In this document: positions 33,500-38,411 of the stretch, piece after piece
Numbering within the stretch: the stretch's first letter is position 1
Layout: each line of letters opens with the position of its first letter
From: Chloroflexota bacterium
GTDB taxonomy: Bacteria > Chloroflexota > Anaerolineae > Anaerolineales > E44-bin32
Reading direction: 5' to 3'
DNA: 38,411 nucleotides
Assembly (NCBI GenBank): GCA_022561385.1
Contig: JADFRG010000028.1
Coordinates: 1 to 38,411, forward strand
Position numbers and translations under genes: made by a program
The notes under the pieces: generated by a model
What the model saw: the letters and a program-made list of their open reading frames with translations, nothing else
The model's database searches: none
Told to the model about the DNA's origin: nothing

Positions 33500-34176
33500 G
33501 ATTCCTCCCGCAGCACGTAACCCACTCCGCGCACGGTGTGGATCAGCCTCGGCTCGTCGGCCGCCTCGGTCTTTTGCCGGAGATACCGGACGTAAACTTC
33601 GATAATATTGCTCTCGCCCCCGAAGTCATACCCCCAGACCCGATCGTAGATGACATCTCGTGTCAGGACCTGACGCGGATGCCGCAAGAACAGCTCAAGC
33701 AGCTCGTACTCCTTGGCCGTCAATTCAATTTCGCGCTCACTTCGGTAGGATTGATGTGTCCCGGTATCCAGCCGCAGATCGGAAAACGACAGCACTTCCG
33801 GTGCGTCCTCCGGCTTTGCTCTGCGCAGCAGCGCGCGGATGCGCGCAAGAAGCTCGTCAAAATCAAATGGCTTTACTAAGTAGTCGTCGGCTCCCGCATC
33901 CAGACCCTCCACCCGGTCTGCAACCGCGTCTTTTGCGGTCAACATGAGGATTGGAACCGCCCCCGCGGCTCTCAGCCGCCGACAGACCTCAAGGCCATCC
34001 AGGCCCGGCAACATCCAGTCCAGGACAACCAATTTCGGAGGGCGTTCCCTGGCCATCACCAGACCTTCGGGGCCATCCGTGGCGGTTTCGACTATGTAGC
34101 CCTCGTAGGCCAGCCCGCGCCGTAGAAGCTGCAGGATGCGCGCGTCGTCTTCGATAACCAGAATGCGCTCTCTCAT
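33496..34176 (-). CDS. OmpR/PhoB-type response regulator
   Basis: ATG 34,176 gives the standard receiver start [15 protein letters not shown]; longer forms in the open frame have no family similarity. The 226-residue protein has acidic pocket residues Asp10/Asp11, phospho-acceptor Asp53 (VVLDWMLPG), Lys102 (YLVKPF) and a C-terminal winged-helix domain ([38 protein letters not shown]). TAGTAT lies 6 bases before the ATG and there is no Shine-Dalgarno sequence, so the message may be leaderless. It is coupled to the kinase gene. Confidence 0.95.
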   Translation of the reverse strand: MRERILVIEDDARILQLLRRGLAYEGYIVETATDGPEGLVMARERPPKLVVLDWMLPGLDGLEVCRRLRAAGAVPILMLTAKDAVADRVEGLDAGADDYLVKPFDFDELLARIRALLRRAKPEDAPEVLSFSDLRLDTGTHQSYRSEREIELTAKEYELLELFLRHPRQVLTRDVIYDRVWGYDFGGESNIIEVYVRYLRQKTEAADEPRLIHTVRGVGYVLREES

Positions 34177-34308
34177 CGTGGATATACTACCGCGAGCCAT
34201 AAAGCTGGAAGCAGCCAGGGAAGGGTTTGAACACCTACAACCTACTTTGATCCAGACGCGCAGCGGCCGCCTCACCCGGGCGACCGCCTATTTTCTGCTA
34301 CTTGATAC

Positions 34309-34689
34309 TTAAACCAATTCGACCGTAGCTCCTGCAGCCTCTAACTTGGATTTGGCGTCCTGCGCCGCGTCCTTGCCGGCGCCTTCCATGATCTTCGCAT
34401 CGGGCGTCTCGGCCAATTCTTTGGAGTCCTTGAGGCCCAACGACGTAATCTGGCGAACGGCCTTGATGACATCGATCTTTTTCGGACCCACCTCTTTGAG
34501 GACCACATCGAACTCGGTCTGTTCATCCGCCGCGGCCCCGTCTGCGCCATCTGCCATGGGCGCGGCCGCCAATGCGACCGGGGCAGCTGCGGACACTCCC
34601 CACTCTTCCTCGAGCATTTTGGTCAGTTCGGCGGCCTCAAGCACCGTGAGTTCACCGAGCTGATCTGCCAACTTTTTTAGGTCTGCCAT
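34309..34689 (-). CDS. rplL: 50S ribosomal protein L7/L12
   Basis: 126 residues. N-terminal dimerisation domain ([20 protein letters not shown]), Ala-rich hinge and C-terminal domain ([29 protein letters not shown]). GAGGAG precedes the ATG. It forms the ribosomal stalk that recruits translation factors. It lies 40 bases after rplJ. The usual downstream rpoB is not here; the next gene is the response regulator. Confidence 0.97.
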   Translation of the reverse strand: MADLKKLADQLGELTVLEAAELTKMLEEEWGVSAAAPVALAAAPMADGADGAAADEQTEFDVVLKEVGPKKIDVIKAVRQITSLGLKDSKELAETPDAKIMEGAGKDAAQDAKSKLEAAGATVELV

Positions 34690-34729
34690 TCTCTATCTCC
34701 TCATTTCCTATTCTGAATCCTGTTATGAG

Positions 34730-35263
34730 CTAGGCCGCTTCGGCGCCTTCGCTCTCCGAATATGCGTGTATCACTCCGGCCAGTTGTCGTATCGATGCCG
34801 CCAGCACCCCCGCCACCTGCCCGGCGGGCTTCGTGATGAGTCCTAGGAGTATGGCCCGAACTACGGGCATGGGCGGCAGATCGGCCAGCCGCAGAATTCC
34901 GTCTGCATCGATGAGTTTGCCCTCGATCAGACCTCCCTTGATTTGAAGGGTGCCCGCCTCTCTACTGAGGTCGACGATCGCCTTGGCCACAGTGGGAACT
35001 TCGTCCGTGGCAAACCCGATCGCGGTAGTGCCATCGGTTGCCCCTTCGGGAAGCGGAAGGTCAAGCTCTTTGAAAGCGAGCTTCAGCAAGCTGTTCTTGA
35101 CGATGTGAAACTCGCCGCCAACTTCCCGGATCTCGCCTCGCAGCACTTGTAGATCTTTAACGCTCACGCCAGAGAACGAGGCCAGAATTATGCCGCTAGA
35201 CTTACCTGCAAGTTCTTTGTATTGCTTTACCAACGCCACCTTGCGCGCTCTTGTTATTGCCAA
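34730..35263 (-). CDS. rplJ: 50S ribosomal protein L10
   Basis: TTG 35,263 follows AGGAGGTGG by about 6 bases. 177 residues with the family sequence KVALVKQYKELAGKSSGIIL, FHIVKNSLLKLAFKEL and the C-terminal L7/L12-binding helix. It anchors the stalk to 23S rRNA. The upstream RNA leader probably mediates feedback control. Confidence 0.97.
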   Translation of the reverse strand: MAITRARKVALVKQYKELAGKSSGIILASFSGVSVKDLQVLRGEIREVGGEFHIVKNSLLKLAFKELDLPLPEGATDGTTAIGFATDEVPTVAKAIVDLSREAGTLQIKGGLIEGKLIDADGILRLADLPPMPVVRAILLGLITKPAGQVAGVLAASIRQLAGVIHAYSESEGAEAA

Positions 35264-35289
35264 TTCACTCCACCTCCTGTTAACGAATT

Positions 35290-35392
35290 TAGCCTCTGCC
35301 CCGGAGGCAAAGGCTAAGCTTGCTGCAAAGCACGGCTGATACCTTCACCTCGGCAGGAAATTAAGCCCGGCCCGGACACCTGCTGTCTGGGG
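35290..35392 (-). promoter_or_regulatory. L10 leader (autoregulatory RNA) before rplJ
   Basis: On the minus strand AGACAGCAGGTG (35,377-35,388), GGGCTTAATTT and CCTGCCGAGGT (35,347-35,357) are the hallmark parts of the bacterial L10-binding leader. They are followed by a strong hairpin, AGCCTTTGCC-TCCGG-GGCAGAGGCT (35,291-35,315). Binding of L10 or the L10-L12 complex is expected to reduce rplJL expression. Confidence 0.85.
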
Positions 35393-35415
35393 TGAGAAAA
35401 ATGCTGCCTTACTGG

Positions 35416-36120
35416 TTACATTGCCTGCGCGGCGTTCGCATCGACTTTTACGCCGGGTCCCATGGTACTCGTGACGACAATTTTTCGGAAGAAAATCCCT
35501 TTGGCCGAAGCAGGGCGGGCGCGTATGATCACGTCCATCAAGGCCGCCATGTTGTCGTACAACTTGTCCGTGTCAAAGGAGGCCTTGCCAATCGGGACAT
35601 GAAGATTCGCAGTACGATCCAGGCGAAACTCGACCCGGCCGGCCTTCAGTTCGTCAATTACGCGCGGCAGGTCTTCTCCTTGAACAACTGTCCCCGCCTT
35701 TGGATTGGGCATCAGGCCCCGCGGGCCCAGAATCTTGCCCAATCTCCCGACCTTGCCCATCAAGGAAGGAGTGGCCACGGTAGCGTCAAAATCGGTCCAG
35801 CCACCCTTGATCCTCTCCATCAGTTCATCGTCCAGGACGTAATCGGCCCCGGCTTCGGATGCCAATCTGGCGTCGTCGCCTTCCGCAAAAACCACGACCG
35901 TAATCTTTTTGCCCAGGCCGTGCGGCAACATGACCGTTTCTCGAATCTGCTGCTCCGCGTGCCGCGGATCGACCCCGAGCCGAAGGTGGACCTCGATCGT
36001 GCTGTCGAAATTGGTGTAGGAAGTCTCCTGCGCCAGCTCGAGCGCCTTGCGCGGCACGTAGGCCTGATCCCGGTCGATTTTCTCTTCGGCTGCTCTGTAT
36101 TTTTTTCCGTGTCGTGCCAA
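35416..36120 (-). CDS. rplA: 50S ribosomal protein L1
   Basis: I chose TTG 36,120, which gives [15 protein letters not shown], the family-typical start, 4 bases after the rplK stop with GAGG...AGGG upstream; the longer frame would overlap rplK. 234 residues with [27 protein letters not shown]-like [21 protein letters not shown] and [10 protein letters not shown]. It binds 23S rRNA at the L1 stalk. Confidence 0.96.
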   Translation of the reverse strand: MARHGKKYRAAEEKIDRDQAYVPRKALELAQETSYTNFDSTIEVHLRLGVDPRHAEQQIRETVMLPHGLGKKITVVVFAEGDDARLASEAGADYVLDDELMERIKGGWTDFDATVATPSLMGKVGRLGKILGPRGLMPNPKAGTVVQGEDLPRVIDELKAGRVEFRLDRTANLHVPIGKASFDTDKLYDNMAALMDVIIRARPASAKGIFFRKIVVTSTMGPGVKVDANAAQAM

Positions 36121-36124
36121 TTTA

Positions 36125-36550
36125 TTATCCCTCGACCTCAATTCCCATGTTGCGAGCAGTTCCTTCAATCTGCCTCATGGCGCCTTCAATGTCTATCGCG
36201 TTCAGGTCTTTCATTTTGGTCTCAGCGATATCTCTCACCTGGTCGCGGGTGACCGTCCCAACTATTTCTCGGTTGGGCTCGGCCGAGCCTTTCTCGACCC
36301 CGGCCGCCTTGCGCAGCAAAACCGCCGCGGGGGGCGTCTTCAAGATAAAGCTGAAACTTCCGTCGGTGTAAATAGTAATCTCGGCCGGGATGATCTCGCC
36401 TGTCTGGCCGGACGTGCGCGCGTTGTATTCCTTACAAAACGCCATCAGGTTGATGCCATGCGGTGCAAGCGCCGGCCCAATCGGAGGCGCAGGATTGGCC
36501 TTCCCGGCCTCGATATTTAATTTCGCTACGGTTTTGATCTTTTTTGCCAC
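36125..36550 (-). CDS. rplK: 50S ribosomal protein L11
   Basis: GTG 36,550 start; 141 residues. The L11 pattern is clear: [54 protein letters not shown] and the C-terminal rRNA-binding [16 protein letters not shown]. It lies at the GTPase-associated centre of the ribosome. It is followed by rplA after 4 bases. Confidence 0.97.
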   Translation of the reverse strand: MAKKIKTVAKLNIEAGKANPAPPIGPALAPHGINLMAFCKEYNARTSGQTGEIIPAEITIYTDGSFSFILKTPPAAVLLRKAAGVEKGSAEPNREIVGTVTRDQVRDIAETKMKDLNAIDIEGAMRQIEGTARNMGIEVEG

Positions 36551-36610
36551 GATTTCTCTCGCTTATCCAAATTTAGTATTGCAGTGCGGTCAAGGATTCC
36601 GTACTTTCGG

Positions 36611-37786
36611 TCAGGCTTTTTCTACTTGCAGGAAATCCAACTCCACGGGTGTATCCCGCCCGAAGAACGACACCATAACCCGCACTTTAGCTTTGTCCAT
36701 GTCTATGTCGTCCACCGTTCCGATAAAATCGTTGAACGGCCCATCGACGATACGTACCTTCTGGCCGACGTCGAAAGTGACCTTGATGCGAGGTGCCTCG
36801 GCCTCCATCCGTTTCACGATCTGGCTGACTTCCTCAGGTCGCAGCGGGGTAGGATCGTTTCCCATACCCACGAACCCTGTAACCCCCGGCGTGTTTCGCA
36901 CCACATACCACGAATCTTCATCCATGATCATCTGGACCAGGATGTAGCCGGGGAAGACACGTCGCTCCACAGTGCGTCGCTTTCCGTCCCGGACTTCAAT
37001 CTCTTCCTCGGTTGGAACCACAACATCAAAGATCTTCCCTTTCATGTCCATGGTTTCAATACGCTGCTCGAGGTTGTGTTGCACCTTGTTCTCGTATCCA
37101 GAGTAGCAGTGAACCACATACCACTGACGATCGTCATCGGGCTCTGTAACGGCAAGCGCCGGAGCTTTCGTCTCGCTCTCGGCAACAACTTCTGCAGGGG
37201 CCTGGTTCTCTTTTCCATTAGTCGGAGCATCCGAAGGCTGAGCTTCGGCAGGCACATCCTGCTCCGATTCATCCGTTGCCGCGTTTGTCGATTCGTCGGT
37301 TGCAACTTCCTCAGCCGATTCCTCGAATCCAGCAATTTCGGACTCCGTAGGCTCCGCCGCGTCCTCATCGGTTGCTTCAGTGCTCTCGATCGCAGGTTCC
37401 TGTGCCTCTACTGTCTCCAACGAATCTTCCGATGGCTCATCTCCCGGCGTTTCCTGATCAACATCTCCGTCTCCCTCGCCCTGCGGCGCGGCTTCCTCTA
37501 CGGAAACGTCAATTGTCTCGAGTTCGGATTTTTCGCCCTCTTGATCATCCATGGGTTCCGCCGCTCCGTCCCCGCCCTCGGATTCTGCTTCGACTTGCTC
37601 GGTTTCCATCACCGGCGCACCTTCGTTACCGCTCTCTGATTCAGGATCGTTCGATTCGGATTCCGACGCAGCCTCCAATTCAGAGATCTGCTGCTCTTCT
37701 ACTTGGTTTTCCAAATCGGCGTCCGAAGTTCCTGCTCCTTCGCTTTCCATCGTCGACGCGGGTTGATCCCCTACCTTTTCGTCCAT
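36611..37786 (-). CDS. nusG: Transcription antitermination factor NusG with a long acidic N-terminal extension
   Basis: 391 residues, about twice the usual 180. Residues 222-391 are a normal NusG: NGN domain from WYVVHCYSGYENKVQHNLE through RVFPGYILVQM and TPGVTGFVGMG, then a KOW domain with VGQKVRIVDGPFNDFIGTV and FGRDTPVELDFLQVEK. Residues 1-221 are low-complexity and very acidic: I count about 74 Asp/Glu and five Lys/Arg in the first 220. NusG binds RNA polymerase and links it to the ribosome or Rho. The ATG lies one base after the secE stop, so the two are translationally coupled. A start at residue 1 is supported by that spacing, but no good internal Shine-Dalgarno-plus-start was seen. 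Confidence 0.93.
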   Translation of the reverse strand: MDEKVGDQPASTMESEGAGTSDADLENQVEEQQISELEAASESESNDPESESGNEGAPVMETEQVEAESEGGDGAAEPMDDQEGEKSELETIDVSVEEAAPQGEGDGDVDQETPGDEPSEDSLETVEAQEPAIESTEATDEDAAEPTESEIAGFEESAEEVATDESTNAATDESEQDVPAEAQPSDAPTNGKENQAPAEVVAESETKAPALAVTEPDDDRQWYVVHCYSGYENKVQHNLEQRIETMDMKGKIFDVVVPTEEEIEVRDGKRRTVERRVFPGYILVQMIMDEDSWYVVRNTPGVTGFVGMGNDPTPLRPEEVSQIVKRMEAEAPRIKVTFDVGQKVRIVDGPFNDFIGTVDDIDMDKAKVRVMVSFFGRDTPVELDFLQVEKA

Positions 37787-37787
37787 A

Positions 37788-38009
37788 TCAGCCCACTGAT
37801 ATCAGGATGCGAACCAGTTGCGCGAACACATAGTCCAGCGCGCCGAGAATCGCACTTGAAAGGAAGACCACTATCAGTACCAACCCGGTCAATTGCAACG
37901 CGTCCTGTCGGGTCGGCCATGTCACCTTCTTGAGCTCCGCAGTTGTTTCGCGAAGGTAACGGGTGATTGGGTTACCCCTTCTTCTCCTTACAATCTGCGC
38001 CTTGGCCAA
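37788..38009 (-). CDS. secE: Preprotein translocase subunit SecE
   Basis: TTG 38,009 follows GAGGAGG by about 5 bases. 73 residues with the SecE pattern: basic N-terminus, RYLRETTAELKKVTWPTRQD and one membrane segment (residues 40-64). It stabilises SecY in the membrane. It is followed by nusG, as in most bacteria. Confidence 0.96.
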   Translation of the reverse strand: MAKAQIVRRRRGNPITRYLRETTAELKKVTWPTRQDALQLTGLVLIVVFLSSAILGALDYVFAQLVRILISVG

Positions 38010-38044
38010 CTATTCCTCCTCGATACTGCGTCTTCGTGATCAGG

Positions 38045-38118
38045 CAGGCCAGGAAGGACTTGAACCCTCAACCCCCGGTTTTGGAGACCGGTGCTCTGCC
38101 AAATTGAGCTACTGGCCT
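38045..38118 (-). tRNA. tRNA-Trp (CCA)
   Basis: Cloverleaf: acceptor AGGCCAG/CTGGCCT with discriminator G, D-arm GCTC...GAGC, anticodon stem CCGGT/ACCGG with loop CTCCAAA (anticodon CCA), T-arm GAGGG TTCAAGT CCTTC. It lies between rpmG and secE, the classical position for tRNA-Trp. Confidence 0.97.
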
Positions 38119-38124
38119 ATAACA

Positions 38125-38289
38125 TTACTTGGTTTCGCGGTGAAGCGTGTGTTTCCTCTGCCGCGCACAATACTTCATTAACTCGATCCGACCTGGATCG
38201 TTTGTCCGGCTCTTTTCGGTCGTATAGTTGCGCTCCGAGCACTCCGTGCACTCCAGCGTAATGACGGGGCGTGAACCTTTCTTAGCCAT
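38125..38289 (-). CDS. rpmG: 50S ribosomal protein L33
   Basis: 54 residues: [20 protein letters not shown], then [20 protein letters not shown] and [14 protein letters not shown]. The first zinc pair is present (CTEC), but the second is CARQ instead of the usual CPRC, so one of four Cys ligands is missing. It sits between tuf and tRNA-Trp in the standard order. Confidence 0.95.
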   Translation of the reverse strand: MAKKGSRPVITLECTECSERNYTTEKSRTNDPGRIELMKYCARQRKHTLHRETK

Positions 38290-38306
38290 TAGCAGTCAGG
38301 ACATCC

Positions 38307-38411
38307 TTAGTCGATAATCTCGGTGATCACTCCGGCGCCCACCGTCAGGCCGCCTTCTCGGATGGCGAACTTGCTGCCCTTCTCCAGCGCCACCGGCACG
38401 ATCAGGTCCAC
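38307..38411 (-). CDS. tuf: Elongation factor Tu, 3' end only
   Basis: The last 34 codons are present, reading [20 protein letters not shown], then [14 protein letters not shown] and the TAA stop. This is the C-terminal end of domain III of EF-Tu, which delivers aminoacyl-tRNA to the ribosome. The gene continues beyond the window. Confidence 0.96.
   Translation of the reverse strand: MDLIVPVALEKGSKFAIREGGLTVGAGVITEIID

Noticed and set aside
34263-34287. GGCGGTCGCC hairpin after rplL as its terminator
   Set aside because: The stem is good, but no T-tract follows on the minus strand.

Overview
The window is chromosomal DNA of moderate to high GC. It probably comes from a member of Chloroflexota related to Anaerolineae. 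This is inferred from the mix of MalT-type LuxR regulators, DUF4386 membrane proteins, repeated medium-chain dehydrogenase (MDR) genes, a T-box-controlled thrS without a TGS domain, and a GAAC-N4-GTTC type LexA box. No 16S gene is present, so the assignment is an inference.

Bases 1-19,270 are an accessory, repeat-rich region. It opens with the 3' part of a MalT-like LuxR regulator. Next come two copies of a roughly 450-bp block (leader plus a small conserved protein), a DUF4386 membrane protein, an MDR dehydrogenase joined in frame to the second small protein, and a translationally coupled ABC-2 exporter pair. Then follow an SRPBCC protein, a second DUF4386 protein, two lipoproteins, remnants of an MDR gene and of a methyltransferase, a lone LytTR regulator and an aldo/keto reductase. 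A tandemly duplicated pair of TPR lipoproteins has exactly 7 and 14 repeats. The region closes with a membrane protein / XRE regulator / MDR operon behind a strong operator-like dyad. Several non-coding repeats are scattered here: a roughly 158-bp element with terminal inverted repeats, a hairpin plus CACGTG-ended element present twice, and attC-like segments in front of three lipoprotein genes.

Bases 19,400-34,200 are mostly housekeeping and envelope genes: a small lipoprotein, a Cys-rich small protein, an L,D-transpeptidase, thrS with its T-box leader and an upstream tRNA-Val, a membrane-anchored DsbA-like protein, a PDZ protein, an EamA transporter, a probable pyrroline-5-carboxylate dehydrogenase and a CPBP protease. 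A DUF3179 lipoprotein gene follows, interrupted only by an in-frame TGA exactly where the first Cys of its CPLC motif is expected. Facing away from it is a membrane protein / lytic transglycosylase pair behind a promoter with two LexA-like boxes. An OmpR-type two-component system closes this part.

Bases 34,300-38,411 (minus strand) hold the conserved cluster tuf - rpmG - tRNA-Trp - secE - nusG - rplK - rplA - (L10 leader) - rplJ - rplL. NusG carries an unusual acidic N-terminal extension of about 220 residues, and L33 has lost one of its four zinc-ligand cysteines. The strongest candidate for something new is the DUF3179 gene read as a selenoprotein (U-P-L-C redox motif with hairpins just after the UGA).
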